A stretch of DNA of 64,000 nt from Ascidia mentula (GCA_947561715.1 OX387198.1:16430001-16494000); one strand, 5' to 3'; shown: positions 35,391 to 48,990, numbered from the stretch's first letter. Made by a program: numbers and translations. Notes: generated by a model from the sequence alone, not told the origin.

Positions 35391-38300
35391 GAACAATTTT
35401 AAATCAAGCGACTTGAAATTTTGCACACAAATATTAGATGTCAGTACAAAACGAGAAATGAAAACTAATTGGCGTCTGTCCTTTAAAATTTTATTGCTTG
35501 CCGAAAACGCATGTTTGAAAGTATGGTGGCTAAGGTTCGGCGGTTTTAACTAAATTTGACAGTTGTCCGCCTGTGATTTCAACATTTTTATATCAAGCGA
35601 CTTGAAATTTTGCACACAAATATTAGAAGCCACTACACAACGAGCAATGAAAACTAAATTGGCGTCTGTCCTTTAGAATTTTATTGCTTGCCGAAAACGC
35701 ATGTTTGAAACTATGGTGGCTAAGGTTCGGCGGTTTTAACTAAATTTGACAGTGGTCCGACTGTGATTTCAACATTTTTCTATCAAGCGACTTGAAGTTT
35801 TGCACACAAATATTAGATGCCACTACAAAACGAGTAATGAAAACCAAATTGGACAATGTCCTTTAGTTTCTTATTGCTGCGCGAAAACGCATGTTACAAA
35901 CAATGGTCGCTAAAGTCGTGCGGAAATAACTAAATTTGAGAATTCACGCCGGCAATATGCACAATTTTAAATCAAGAGACCTGAAATTTTGCACACAAAT
36001 ACTAGGTGCCACAACAAAACGAGAAATGAAAACTAAATTGGCGTATGTCCTTTAGTTTGTTATTGCTGCGCGAAAACGCATGTTTGAAACTATGGTGGCT
36101 AAGGTTCGGCGGTTTTGACTAAATTTGACAGTTGTCCGACTGTGATTTCAACATTTTTATATCAAGCGACTTGAAATTTTGCACACAAATATTAGATGCC
36201 ACTACAAAACGAGAAATGAAAACTAAATTGGCGTATGTCCTTTAGTTTCTTATTGCTGCGCGAAAACGCATGTTTCAAACAATGGTGGCTAAGGTCGTGC
36301 GTAATCAACTAATTTTGAGAATTCCCGCCGGCAATGTAAGCAATTTTAAATCAAGAGACCTGAAATTTTGCACACAAATACTAGGTGCCACAACAAAACG
36401 AGAAATGAAAACTAAATTGGCGTATGTCCTTTAGTTTGTTATTGCTGCGCGAAAACGCCTGTTTGAAACTATGGTGGCTAAGGTTCGGCGGTTTTAACTA
36501 AATTTGACAGTTGTCCGCCTGTGATTTCAACATTTTTATATCAAGCGACTTGAAATTTTGCACACAAATATTAGATGCCACTACAAAACGAGAAATGAAA
36601 ACTAAATTGGCGTATGTCCTTTAGAATTTTATTCCTTGCCGAAAACGCATGTTTGGAACTAAGGTGGCTAAGGTTCGGCGGTTTTAACAAAATTTGACAG
36701 TTGTCCGCCTGTGATTTCAACATTTTTCTATCAAGCGGCTTGAAGTTTTGCACACAAATATTAAATGCCACTACAAAACTAGCAATGAAAACCAAATTGG
36801 ACAATGTCCTTTAGTTTGTTATTGCTGCGCAAAAACGCATGTTGCAAACAATGGTCGCTAAGGTCGTGCGGAATTAACTAAATTTGAGATTTCCCGCCGG
36901 CAATATACACAATTTTAAATCAAGAGACCTGAAATTTTGCACACAAATACTAGGTGCCACAACAAAACGAGAAATGAAAACTAAATTGGCGTCTGTTCTT
37001 TAGAATTTTATTGCTTGCCGAAAACGCATGTTTGAAACTATGGTGGCTAAGGTTCGACGGTTTTGACTAAATTTGACAGTTGTCCGCCTGTGATTTCAAC
37101 ATTTTTATATCAAGCGACTTGAAATTTTGCACACAAATATTAGATGCCACTACAAAACGAGAAATGAAAACTAAATTGGCGTATGTCCTTTAGTTTCTTA
37201 TTGCTGCGCGAAAACGCATGTTTTAAACAATGGTGGCTAAGGTCGTGCGGAATCAACTAATTTTGAGAATTCCCGCCGGCAATATAAGCAATTTTAAATT
37301 AAGAGACCTGAAATTTTGCACACAAATACTAGGTGCCACAACAAAACGAGAAATGAAAACTAAATTGGCGTATGTCCTTTAGTTTGTTATTGCTGCGCGA
37401 AAACGCCTGTTTGAAACTATGGTGGCTAAGGTTCGGCGGTTTTAACTAAATTTGACAGTTGTCCGCCTGTGATTTCAACATTTTTATATCAAGCGACTTG
37501 AAATTTTGCACACAAATATTAGATGCCACTGCAAAACGAGCAATGAAAACCAAATTGACGTATGTCCTTTAGTTTCTTATTGCTGCGCGAAAATGCATGC
37601 TCGAAACTATGGTGGCCAAGGTTCGGCGGAATGAACTAAATTTACAGTTGTCCGACTGTGATTTCAACATTTTTATATCAATCGACTTGAAATTTTGCAC
37701 ACAAATATTCGATGCCACTACAAAACGAGCAATGAAAACTAAATTGGCGTATGTCCTTTAGAATTTTATTGCTTGCCGAAAACGCATGTTTCAATCTATG
37801 GTGGCTAAGGTTCGGCGGTTTTAACCAAATTTGACAGTTGTCCGCCTGTGAATTCAACATTTTTATATCAAGCGACTTGAAGTTTTGCACACAAATATTA
37901 GATGCCACTACAAAACGTGCAATGAAAACCAAATTGGACAATGTCCTTTAGTTTCTCATTGCTGCGAAAAAACGCATGTTACAAACAATGGTCGCTAAGG
38001 TCGTGCGGAATTAACTTAATTTGAGATTTCCCGCCGGCAATATACACAATTTTAAATCAAGAGACCTGAAATTTTGCACACAATTACTAGGTGCCACAAC
38101 AAAACGAGAAATGAAAACTAAATTGGGGTCTGTTCTTTGGAATTTTATTGCTTGCCGAAAACGCATGTTTGAAACTATGGTGGCTAAGGTTCGGCGGTTT
38201 TAACTAAATTTGACAGTTGTCCGCCTGTGATTTCAACATTTTTATATCAAGCGACTTGAAATTTTGCACACAAATATTAGATGCCACTACAAAACGAGCA

Positions 38301-38442
38301 ATGAAAACCAAATTGGACAAGGTCCTTTAGTTTCTTATTGCTGCGCAAAAACGCATGTTACAAACAATGGTCGCTAAGGTCGTGCGGAATTAACTAAATT
38401 TGAGATTTCCCGCCGGCAATATACACAATTTTAAATCAAGAG
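35391..38442. repeat. Satellite array, about 190-bp monomers, about 16 copies
   Basis: The landmark ACAAAACGAGAAATGAAAAC recurs every 189-190 bp. Two monomer classes are seen: one has CTAGGTGCCACAAC and CCCGCCGGCAATAT, the other TTAGATGCCACTAC and TTTGACAGTTGTCCG. The order is B B B A B A B B A B A B B B A B, with a five-monomer block (A B A B B, about 948 bp) repeated once. No reading frame of interest. Confidence 0.95.
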
Positions 38443-40320
38443 ATTCTGTTCCCCTAACGAAACTTATGTTCGAGTAACCAAATTTCTGTTCCAGTAACAA
38501 AAATTCTGTTCCTGTAACGAAAATTCTGTTCCAGGATCAAAAAGTCACTTTTTTGAACGACATTTTGGTCGCATATCAACAATTTTCTTGAAAGAACGAC
38601 AATTGTGTCCATGGTTCGAAAAAGTTCCTTCGACGGAAATGTAATTATCCCTCATAGTACGATAATTATGTTCCAAAAACGAAATTTCTATTCTAGTGAC
38701 AAAAATTCTGTTCCATTAACGAAAATTATGTTCCCGTAACAAAAATTCTGTTCCAGTAACAAAAATTATGTTCCAGTAACGAAAATTCTGTTACCGTAAC
38801 GAAAATTCCCTTCCCGTAACGAAAATTCCGTTCCAGTGACGAAAATTCCGTTCTCGTAACTAAAATTCTGTTCCAGTAACAAAAATTCTGTTACCGTAAC
38901 GAACATTCCGTTCCCGTAACGAAAATTCCGTTCCAGTGACGAAAATTCCGTTCTCGTAACTAAAATTCTGTTCCAGCAACAAAAATTCTGTTCCAGTAAC
39001 GAAAATTCTGTTCCCGTAACGAAAATTCTGTTCCCGTAACGAAAATTCCGTTCCAGTAACGAAAATTCCGTTCCCGTAACCAAATTCCGTTCCCGTAACG
39101 AAAATTCCGTTCCAGTGACGAAAATTCCGTTCTCGTAACTAAAATTCTGTTCCAGTAACAAAAATTCTGTTACCGTAACGAACATTCCGTTCCCGTAACG
39201 AAAATTCCGTTCCAGTGACGAAAATTCCGTTCTCGTAACTAAAATTCTGTTCCAGTAACAAAAATTCTGTTCCAGTAACGAAAATTCTGTTCCCGTAACG
39301 AAATTTCGTTCCCGAAACGAAAATTCCGTTCCCGAAACGAAAATTCCGTTCCCGTAACCAAATTCCGTTCCCGTAACCAAATTCCGTTCCCGTAACGAAA
39401 ATTCTGTTCCAGTAACGAAAATTCCGTTCCAGGATCAAAAAGTCACATTTTTGAACGACATTTAGGTCGCATATCAACAATTTTCTTCAAAGAACGACAT
39501 TGTGTCCTTGGATCGAAAAGGTACCTTCAACGGGAATGTAATTATTCCTCATGCATTGTACGATAATTCTGTTCCAGAAACGAAATTTCTGTTCCAGTAA
39601 CAAAAATTCCGTTCCCGTAACGAAACTTCGTTTCCAGTAACGAAAATTCCATTACCGTAACGAAAATTCCGTTACCGTAACGAAAATTCCATTTGTGTAA
39701 TGAAATTTCTGTTCCAGTAACGAAATTTCTGTTCCAGTAACGAAATTTCTGTTCCAGTCACGAAAATTCCGTTCCCGTAAGGAAAACTCCGTTCCCGTAA
39801 CGAAAATTCTATTCCAGTAACGAAAATTCCGTTCCCGTAACAAAAATTCTATTCCAGTGACGAAATTTCTGTTCCAGTAACAAAAATTCCGTTCCCGTAA
39901 CGATAATTCTGTTCCATAAACGAAAATTACGTTCCAGTAACGAAAATTACGTTCTCATAACCAAAATTCTGATCCAGGCGCGAAAAATCTGATCCAGAGA
40001 CAATAATTCCGTTCCCGTAACGAAAATGCTTTTCCAGGATCGAAAACTCAGTTTTTTGAACAGAATTTAGGTCGCTCAACAACAATTTTCTTGAATAACG
40101 ACAATTGTGTTCTTCAATCGAAAAGTAACTTCAATGGAAATGTAATTATTCTTCTGGTACGATAATTTTGTTCCAGTAACGAAAATTCTGTTCCCGTAAC
40201 GAAAATTCCGTTCCCGTAACGAAAATTCTGTTCCAGTAACAAAAATTCCGTTCCCAGAATAAAAATTCGGTTCCAGGAACGCAAATTCTGTTCCGGGAAC
40301 GAAAATTATGGTCCATGCAT
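38443..40320. repeat. 20-bp minisatellite array (TTCCCGTAACGAAAATTCCG)
   Basis: Roughly 75-90 units of a 20-bp motif with A/C, G/A and T/C variants. The array is interrupted three times (about 38.53, 39.43 and 40.03 kb) by the same 140-150 bp module containing TTGAACGACATTT and GGTCGCATATCAACAATTTTC. On the minus strand the unit has no stop in any frame, which gives long but meaningless ORFs. Confidence 0.95.
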
Positions 40321-40660
40321 ATTTTCATCTTCCCTTAAGTGTCTACGTTTGAAAACATATATTCGTAATAAAATCAACCTTATACTGGTGAGCAAAACCA
40401 AGTTATCTTCGTCTCTTTGTCGACATCTAGTGGTAATTTTTGGCTTGGTCGATTTTCGGAACACAATTTTTAGTGCGATATTACCCAAATTGTGATTTTG
40501 GAAACACGATTCAAAAACCAAAATATGTTCCTGTAACGAAATTTTGCGTAAAAATAATGTTCCCGAAACGGTTTTTCTTATTTGGGAACGAAATTTCGTT
40601 TCTCGGAACGGTTTTGTATCGAAATTTCGGAACAAAGGCAAAAAATGTATTATGACTTTA
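40321..40660. repeat. Border of the minisatellite array
   Basis: Unique sequence, then GTAACGAAATTTTGCG-type words. About 40508-40660 is the reverse complement of 17328-17465. It ends at CTTTACCC, next to the resumed block homology at 40661. Confidence 0.75.
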
Positions 40661-41129
40661 CCCTGCTATTAATCAACACAGAAACAATTCAGCCATGAAA
40701 GCCATTTTTTTAGATTTTCCTTGATCTAATTTGGACACGACTTGTAACAAACATAAGTTCGTCAACACCTATGTAAAAAGCTACAACGAATGTCAAAGTA
40801 AACCAATGTACGTGCACTGCGGGCGATGAAATGGGATTTTCAGCTCATATTGCGCTGTCTGGCGCATTCGGCGGTAAGCGAAGTTTCGTTCAAAAAGTTT
40901 TACGACAAACAATTCTGTCTCCTGTGTAACCGAAGTTAGCTTGTGCGGTTGTTGCGTTCGACTCCCCCATTGCTCGCGGGGTGATATGGCGTCGTTCGGG
41001 TCTTTTTACAACCCATCAACCTCACCAGTTCTGCAAATAATTTGCTTACGAAATTCCCCCTTTAATCGGAGTGAATTACCTCAGGTACCCCATATACCGT
41101 TAGCCACCTGTGAAACAAAATGTTCGCTG

Positions 41130-42930
41130 TTTCATATGCGGTTTGATGCCGCATATGAAGGCTGTGACAGTTTGCTCAGGGTTTTAGCCATTCCCAAGTA
41201 TCCCCCGCCGTGTACCTGGTCGTGGCACGCGGACAGCACTTCGCTGCGCATGGCAAAGGGTACCAACACTTTCTGAACATCGTTTAAACCTGGCACCGCA
41301 CCAGGGTCAGTAATGAATAGCAGCCCACCGTGAGATGAGAGCCGCTCGAAAAGGCTCCATAAGTGTTTTGTCTCTGCCGACAGGCGTTTGACGTGGCGAA
41401 AAGACGGCCTTATACCCTGTTGCACCCATTTCACTACAGGACGCAAACTTAAGTCCCCATACTGCGCTTCTGCTACATGGGTGGACTCATACCCGTACTC
41501 CGCCTTTAAATCAAGTGCAAGTACCTCTTCCAATGACTCATCCTCACGAACTGTGTAAGGGAATCCGTCATCTTCCTGTTGCCTCCGGCTGAGCGCGTCT
41601 GCGTTTGTGTGCTTCTTTCCGGGCCGGTGTTGAAGATCAAAATCGTAACTAGCCAGGTGTTCAACCCACCGAGCACATTGTCCATAGAGTTCCCTGGATC
41701 TCCACAGCCAGCGAAGGGATGAATGGTCTGTGCGCAACAGAAATTTCGATCCGAGCAAATAACTGCGATACAACTTAGTCGCAAATATGACGGCCAGCAA
41801 TTCCTTGCGAGTTGTGGAATAATGCTTTTCAGCTTTGCTCAATGATCTACTGCCGTAAGCGATCACATGCTCCTTACCGTCAATTTCCTGACCTACTGCT
41901 GTGTCCGAGGCATCGGTGTCCAACACGAAGGGTCGGCTGAAGTCGGGATACTGTAGGACTGGAGCTGTTGTCAGAAGCCTTTTCAGGCTGGCGAACGCCT
42001 GCTGGCAACTGTCCGTCCAGACAAAACGACGTCCCTTTTCAGTCAATTTGTGTAAGGGGGAGGCGATACGAGCGTAATCTTTAACAAACTTTCTGTAATA
42101 CGATGTAAGACCCACAAATTGACGCACCTGTTTTGCAGATTTTGGTACTGGCCAATCTTTAACTGATCGTTCCTTATCGGGGTCGTATCGTATTCCATGT
42201 TTTGACACTACGTGGCCAAGGAATCGCACTTCATCTTTGAACAGGTCGCACTTCGTGGGCTTTAGTGTAAGTCCAGCCGACTCTAGGCGTGAAAGAACAT
42301 CAAGACGCTGCATGTGTTCGTTGAAATTTCTACCATAAACAATCACATCGTCTAAGTATGCGAGTGTTCCTTGCTACTCTATACCCTGCAGCACAATACG
42401 CATTAGGTGTTGGAAGCTTGCCGCTGAGTTGCATAATCCCATAGTCATCACGGTGAATTCAAACAAACCCATGTGACTGGCAAAGGCTGTCTTCTCCCTT
42501 GATTGTTCGTCCATGGGGATCTGCCAGTAGCCAGATTTCAGATCAAGGGTGGAAAAGAAACGTGACCCAGACATTTCATCCAGGCTATCATCAACCCGGG
42601 AAATAGGGCAACTGTTTTTTTTGGTTTCTTCGTTTACTTGTCGATAGTCGACGCAAAATCGCAACTCACCAGACTTCTTTTTCACCAGAACAATTGAACT
42701 TGACCATGGCGAGGTTGAAGGTCTCACGAGTCCTTGGCTTCGCATTTCGTTGATGATCTTCTCAACTTCCGTTTTATGATGAATGGACATTCTTCGAGGA
42801 TGTTGACGAATTGGTGCCGCATCCCCGGTGTCGATCGAATGTCGAACAAGATCAGTCCGGCCTAGGTCAGAGTTACATGTCGAAAATGCTTTTTTGAAAC
42901 ATCTTGATATGCCGGCAACTTGGACTCTGC
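41130..42930 (-). mobile_element. Ty3/gypsy-family pol fossil, copy B
   Basis: Same fossil and host junction as 2950-4985, retaining RT and RNase H and less of integrase. No LTRs. Broken, with a few more losses than copy A. It duplicated with its host block rather than by retrotransposition, since flanks match on both sides. Confidence 0.88.
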
Positions 42931-45900
42931 CAATTGTTATCACTCAGAAGCAATTTGAAACAAGGTAAAATTTTGATGCATATGTTATGTACTAATTTTT
43001 TTAATGCAACTTTCATTTGTATGTACTGGTGTTCATTTATGTTCTCCTAGTGAAGCCATATTGTACATGCATTTAGGCAAAAAAAAATTAATTCTCTATT
43101 TTATGCACAAAAGGTATATGTAGGGTGTAGGTTACTTCTTCATTGTGATTAGTTGGTTATTTGTAGGCCTTGGGCCCATAGTTCACATATCTTCCTCCTT
43201 TATTTCCTATATTTGGTTATAACAACAAAGAACAATTCTGACTGCATTCACTGTAATTTCAAGAAGCGAATATTGTTTGTTCAAACGAATTAAACCACAT
43301 TTTTAAGCGGCGCACAAAATGTTAACAGTTTGAACAACTTTGTTGTTGTGCAGATGCCCGGTGGGCAAGAAAACGATTTTGTACAAGAAAGCAAAGCTAG
43401 AGAAATATGCAAATTATCTTCTGAAGGATGGACTGGTGAAACGTCTTAGTGTCTATGACAACAACGAGTGTAAGTTACTGATTATTTTTTTAAATGAAGG
43501 ACTGCTTTGTATTTAAAACAATGAGAGCTGCAGACAGGTGTAGATACTGTTTCGACATGTAAGGTCTCATCAGTGTAGCTGGTGACCGTGGCAATGTGCT
43601 AGCTGATATACTAGCAGGCACACATACTTCCACTTTGTAAAAAGTAAACAATTACAAAAAATCACTGATGCTTTTAGTATCCAATGATGCTTTTAGTAAG
43701 ATTTAGTGTCTTTGTAAATTTCTTGTCAGCTAAATCACAATAGTTTTGCTTGGCTATTCAGCTGACAAGGTCTTTGTAATTCAATAAAATTGTACTCATG
43801 AGACGTATCAGGTCGAAACAGTGGCCCTTTACTGCAGCTCACCCCAAAACACGTTTTCGTGTGATAAATTATTAGCAAATATTGACTGACAAATAATCAT
43901 GTACAGTGGTCTTATGTTCACCGAATACTTAAATACTGTTAAATGATTAGGATTTGTATAATGTTTATGTTTTAGTGACGGAGCTTCGATGTGTGAGAGA
44001 ATGGTTTGAGAACAGAGAAGACAAACTTAAAACTCGAATCCACGAGGGAGGAATAATTACCGAAGACTTTGTTGAGGGAAGACCTCGCTCCTTAAAGCAA
44101 CATCTCTACAAAGCCAACTTTCCTGGACCAGAAGCTGATCGGACAATGCTCTTCTACGATAACGCAAGGTGACAGATTTACTGCAATCCAATCACTTTAC
44201 AAATTCTATTTTTTTGTTATTTTTTAAATAAGTTTAATTTTGACGTCAGAGTGGATGGGCTGAGCAAACGAGTTGAGACACCAACAGAAATGACCGAACA
44301 TTTCGTCAATCGCGACGACTTTCTCTACTTCCGTCACGTGATCTTTGGCAAACGCCAAAAGAAAGTTGCACCTGCTACGTCAGAGGGGACTCCCCGACCC
44401 ATACTGGTAAATTATTTCACCATTTTGTCTTAAACGTTTTTGAGAGCTTGGTTTTACTTAAAATACGTACGCTGAAGTCATTTTGGGGATGTTCAAGGCA
44501 TTTATATCATATGTTTTGCCACGCTTGTAAAATAAGTAGGGCAGCTCCTGAGAAATGTGGGGCCCGATTAAAAAACAAGGCCTGAATTTAAACTAAAAAG
44601 ATCTCACTATTTTTATCGGAAGGCCACCTGCTTATAACAACTATTATTGCTCACACAGTATCTTTTCATGTAAATTGCGTAATTTTTTACATATTAATAT
44701 CTATGTATTAAATTAATATATTTTCAATTTTCCACAGAAAATAACTGAAAAGTTTTATCGCAATCTGGAGAAAAAGGCAAACGAGGATGTTTCCGAACAA
44801 CTGTTTGTTTTGTCTAAGGACAAGATACAGATAACTTACCACAGGGAGGAGGGTAACGTCACCGCATCGACACGTGACTTCTTCAAACCCCCCAACGCAG
44901 AGGAAAAGGGGGGCAATCTGCAGTGGTCACCAGATATGTCGATCACCTTTCAGGTAGTTGGTTTACTTGCACGGAAATTTCTTATTATAAATTTGCCGAA
45001 ATACAACTATTTTTTGAAAGATTCAAAAGATAGAGCTTTCTTAATAAAGGAATCAAAACGTTTCAACCACATATCATGACCGTCGTTCATTATTTACATT
45101 TGTGTTATTAGCAATTTGCGATGTTCGTATATTTCTAACATAGAGTTTGTTGTTCAAAATAATGGCATGACTAAGTAACATTGATTGTAATATACGCATT
45201 TGTTTGTTGGCAAGGTTCAGAGAACAATATTTTGCTTCACTGGGCTACGTAACGTTCTTTGCTTGGGGTTGTTCTTTAACTTTTGTATTAAGAAGCACTT
45301 TGCTATGACATAATCAAGCTTGACGATCACTACAAAAGCAGTGTACGTTGCTTTAACAGCATAATGACAAGCTTTTTCACAATAAGTGACACTCTAGGTC
45401 TTGGCAAATTTGTCTCGTGGTTTTAAAATATAGTATTTTAAGTTTTAATAGCTAGGTATTTATTTTCTAGTATTTTTCAAAAATAATTTGACATTTACTA
45501 ATTTCAGGTCAATCCACGAGATGCCAATATTAAGAATCTCGCAGTTTATGAGAATCTGGTTGATTTGATTCAAATCGAACAAAAAAGTATCCAGGTAATA
45601 ACGGAAGTTTTTTGCAATTAAAATTTACTTTCAAGCCATCTTTACCAGCTTCAGTTTTTAACTAAACATTAAGAAAATCTTATCAAGCATTTATGTGCTG
45701 CCGTACATATAAGGATTATGTAAATTTTATGCTTCGCACATTCCGATGCAGCTTTGTTAATTTGACCATTTTCATCGTTGAAATTAAAGAACCTTAGTTC
45801 AGACTTACGCATATGTAGATGTACTGGGCAGTTCAAATCCATTTTAAACCTTCATAAGTGTAGTGAGTGCACTGCATATAAACGCCAGCCAAACTTTTGC

Positions 45901-47833
45901 AAAACGAAGATTTTTGCATCAGCACAGAAATATCATCATGTGAAATTACGTGAAAGAATCGTGGGTTCATTTTAACTCTCTGCACAACTTAACGATATTT
46001 TTTCTTAGGTTGTAAGATCGTCTGAGGAGGAAATTCGTGAGATTTTGATGGATCGCCAGAAAGAGGAACTGGCATCCGAACTCTCAATATCAGTTTACGA
46101 CACAGAGCGAAACGAAAAAGCCAAGAAACACAGGAAGGAGCTTGTAAGAAAAAGTTTATATGTTTTTTATTCAAACCATGCGGAACCAATGATTGGTTTG
46201 ATCTATTCATCCCGAATGGTTTTGACGACATGCCTCAATATAAAAAACTCATTGAGATTTACTATTATTTGTTAAATAAAATCACTTATGATAAGCAATG
46301 TGGAGCCAATAATATGAATTGTGTATAAGCTGCAGACAGATGGCCACTGTTTCGACCTAAAAGGTCTCATCAGTGCAGCTTGGCCGTTTGGTCAGCAAAG
46401 TCGTCTGATAGTCAAACCAGCTGCACTGATGAGACCTTTTGGCCATCTGTCTGCAGCATATACACAAAATCACTTATAATTTGCACTCAAAGTTATAACT
46501 TACATGTACAATAAACTTGATGCATAATATGGCATTGGCACCCATAAAACCATAAAGGTGATCTGTTTGCGGAACCACTTTTATTTAGGACGTTTTTAAA
46601 CTCTTTTTTACCAGGAGCGGCTCGCCCTTGAGGAAAAACTACGGAGACAGGAAATGGAGATGGATTATTTGGCTCCGTTCCTCGCCCAGATCGGGAATCC
46701 CGACAAGATCAACAAAACACAGGCGTTTAAACTGAAGGAAGATTGCTTGGCGGATTTGAAGCAGAGACTCATCGATAAAGCAAATCTCATACAGCGTAGA
46801 TTTGAACAGGTAACATATTGGGAAACTAAAAGCATCTATAAACGGCCGCAATCGTTGCGATATATGCATTACAAATGCATACAAACACATAAATTGTGCA
46901 TGGAATCAGGTGTTTTTGGAGATTTTTGCCCGACTTGGTCGAAAATCTTCGTTTCTTACTTCAATCCCTGAAATTTGTGACGCAATAACTTAATTACAAA
47001 AACATGCCAGCCATAATGATCAGTTAGGTATATTTGCTAACATTCGTGATCGAGAACAATCAAAGCAAGCAAACCTATAACACGCGATGCCGTCAAGTGG
47101 AAAAAAATATCGTTTCAAACGACCACTTATTTTAGGAAACTTCTGAACTCCATAAGAAACAACAAGATTATCAACAGAAACAGGTGGCGATGACCAAAGA
47201 AGACGAAGAACAGTATTTTAACTACTGCTCCGAGGCTATGTTCCGAATCCATATTCTAGAACTTCGACTGAACAGGTGAGTACAATATTATTACAGAAGA
47301 CAGTGATTGATAACCGCTAACAAAAAGCAGATCCGGTTGATCACAAGCAACAAAGTATATAGCAGACGTTTTGTTGTTTAAGTTACGTTTTGTAACAGCA
47401 TAATTATTGAGGTTTATTTTAGGGAACTCTTGATGATGTTTCAGGGTAATGTATAAAGTTTGAGCTGTGTCGCCTTATTTGGAATTGTGAATTAAAAATA
47501 ACTATTTGTTGTATTACGTTGTAGTGAAAATATTGTAAGCGTACAAAGTGGTCAAAAATCGTAATTGGCCAGTACGGGGCTCGAACCCGCGACATTCGCG
47601 TTATTAGCACGACGCTCTAACCAACTGAGCTAACCGGCCGGACCCTCGTCATCACCAAATGCGTAACGTTGTTTGAGTTTATGTATGTAACCCCTTGCGT
47701 TTTGCTGATGAATGGTAAATACGTAATGTGAACAAATTTTTTTTTTTTCAGACATAAGCAGATGGCGCCGCACAAATACATGCAATTGGAACAAAAACTG
47801 AGACAAGATCCAAGGCTATCGCTTTATTTCTAA
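42930..47833 (+). CDS. DRC7: DRC7 3' half, copy B (open)
   Basis: Exon tail ending at 42964, then exons 43354-43469, 43976-44168, 44250-44406, 44738-44953, 45508-45594, 46009-46143, 46615-46809, 47136-47275 and 47752-47833. These total 1321 nt and give 439 residues to the TAA with all phases matching. The product is the C-terminal half of dynein regulatory complex subunit 7: FETRCPVGKKT, REWFENREDKL, PRPILKITEKFY, a Glu/Lys-rich helical region (RQEMEMDYLAPFL, HKKQQDYQQKQ) and the C-terminal DPRLSLYF. It acts in motile cilia and flagella. The exon at 43976 keeps the G that copy A lost. N-terminal exons, including the transglutaminase-like region, are missing, and the pol fossil abuts the first exon tail. 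The copy may therefore be an expressed remnant or a decayed gene. Confidence 0.8.
43523..43843. mobile_element. MITE-like foldback in DRC7-B intron (partner 5643-5948)
   Basis: Orthologous position to the element at 5643, so it predates the block duplication. Same AGCTGCAGACAGG ... CTGCAGCTC ends. Confidence 0.6.
46321..46465. mobile_element. MITE-like foldback, only in DRC7-B intron
   Basis: GTGTATAAGCTGCAGACAG and its near-complement CTGTCTGCAGCATATACAC bound 145 bp, with internal TTTCGACCT...AGGTCTCATCAGTGCAGCT arms. Copy A lacks it at 8.33-8.40 kb, so it inserted after the duplication. Confidence 0.75.
47567..47639 (-). tRNA. tRNA-Ile-AAT: tRNA-Ile (AAT), antisense in DRC7-B last intron
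   Basis: Identical 73-nt cloverleaf to 9455-9527, with A discriminator and a T5 terminator. Confidence 0.93.
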
Positions 47834-48378
47834 TTCCTTTATCGTTTTTTAAAGCGAAATGTTTTTTGTAGACTGTTCACTGTTGTAATGAATAAAACTT
47901 TTTATGATGGTTGTGCTAAAATGTTCAGAGATGTCTTTGTGTTGCAACTTAAAAACAACTCGACTGCGATTGTTTTTTAGTCATATAATTCACCGCCGTG
48001 CGTGATCAAGTTCAAGATATTGCTACAAGACTGAACATTATTGTTCAAATATGTTTTTAATTTAAGCACCGACTGTTTATGACGTACTTAACTCTCTTCT
48101 ATGTAAACATATCTTTGTAAACAATATATGACATGACCGGATATAACTGCACGAAAGCATAAAAATGTGTATATTGTGTTATGTTGGTCTTCAACACAAA
48201 ACTAGGCAGTGGAACACCGTAGTTGCCACATAAAACCGAATCGCCAATCAGGCACAAAAATATCCCAACGTTATTGTGGCAGTGTTTTATGAGCAACTGC
48301 ATTATCTCGTTGCAACGAATAGCACACATATGGGAAAAAAGAGTAAAAGTAATAAAATGTTCATTCCTAATAAAAGCT

Positions 48379-48451
48379 GGCCAGTACGGGGCTCGAACCC
48401 GCGACATTCGCGTTATTAGCACGACGCTCTAACCAACTGAGCTAACCGGCC
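48379..48451 (-). tRNA. tRNA-Ile-AAT: tRNA-Ile (AAT), downstream of DRC7-B
   Basis: Intact 73-nt copy with all stems paired, followed by TTTT. Unlike its positional partner at 10278, the D arm and anticodon stem are normal. Confidence 0.92.
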
Positions 48452-48626
48452 GGACGACCGTCATCACCAAACACGTGAAAACCTTGTACGAGTAACTGCA
48501 GGGCAGCACACGGCTTAATAACATTTTTTTACCTGTGTTTGTGTGCCTTTGTTTTCACCTTTGTGTTCAAGCATTTTTTTTTACATATATTGCCTTTCAA
48601 CAAAAGGAGAATTCTTACTCTACAAA

Positions 48627-48671
48627 CATATAAGCCGATAGCGGCGCACAACTGGAACGGACTAAAGTAAA
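48627..48671 (+). pseudogene. Relic of DRC7 final exon
   Basis: ACATATAAGCCGATAGCGGCGCAC... then ACTGGAACGGACTAAAG resembles the final exon start, with internal loss. It lies about 175 bp beyond a tRNA-Ile. Confidence 0.5.
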
Positions 48672-48990
48672 TGCAGAAATTTGGAATCCCATGTTATGAA
48701 TGTGCCATCGCATGCTGCTCGTCACAAGGTTAAATAATATGATAAAATATATTTAAAATATCATCATGTTTTTACAAAACGCAGCAACACAGAGGGTAAA
48801 ACGTCTTATTTCTCTGTCGTCCTTATTTTCGGTTACACCTCGATGGCAACCCTGTTTATTGGTCAGTTTGTTGAATATTCGCTCATTTGCACGATGTGGC
48901 AACAACGTTTCGAAAACCAAAAATTTTTAACCAGGTTCAAAATGCCAGCAATTCGTGGAAAATATGAATTCGTGGAAATAAGGTTGGTAT

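Larger units (their letters stand above)
40661..48990. repeat. Segmental duplication, X2 second part (partner 2480-10846)
   Basis: Carries the pol fossil, the open DRC7 3' half and two tRNA-Ile genes. See partner. Confidence 0.88.

Noticed and set aside
38766-39480. Long minus-strand ORFs with a repeating TGTEF/RNFRY peptide
   Set aside because: They arise from the 20-bp minisatellite, whose unit has no stop in any minus-strand frame; three units give a 20-residue period. Not a protein gene.
38443-40320. CRISPR-like array
   Set aside because: The units are contiguous 20-bp tandem repeats without unique spacers, in animal DNA.
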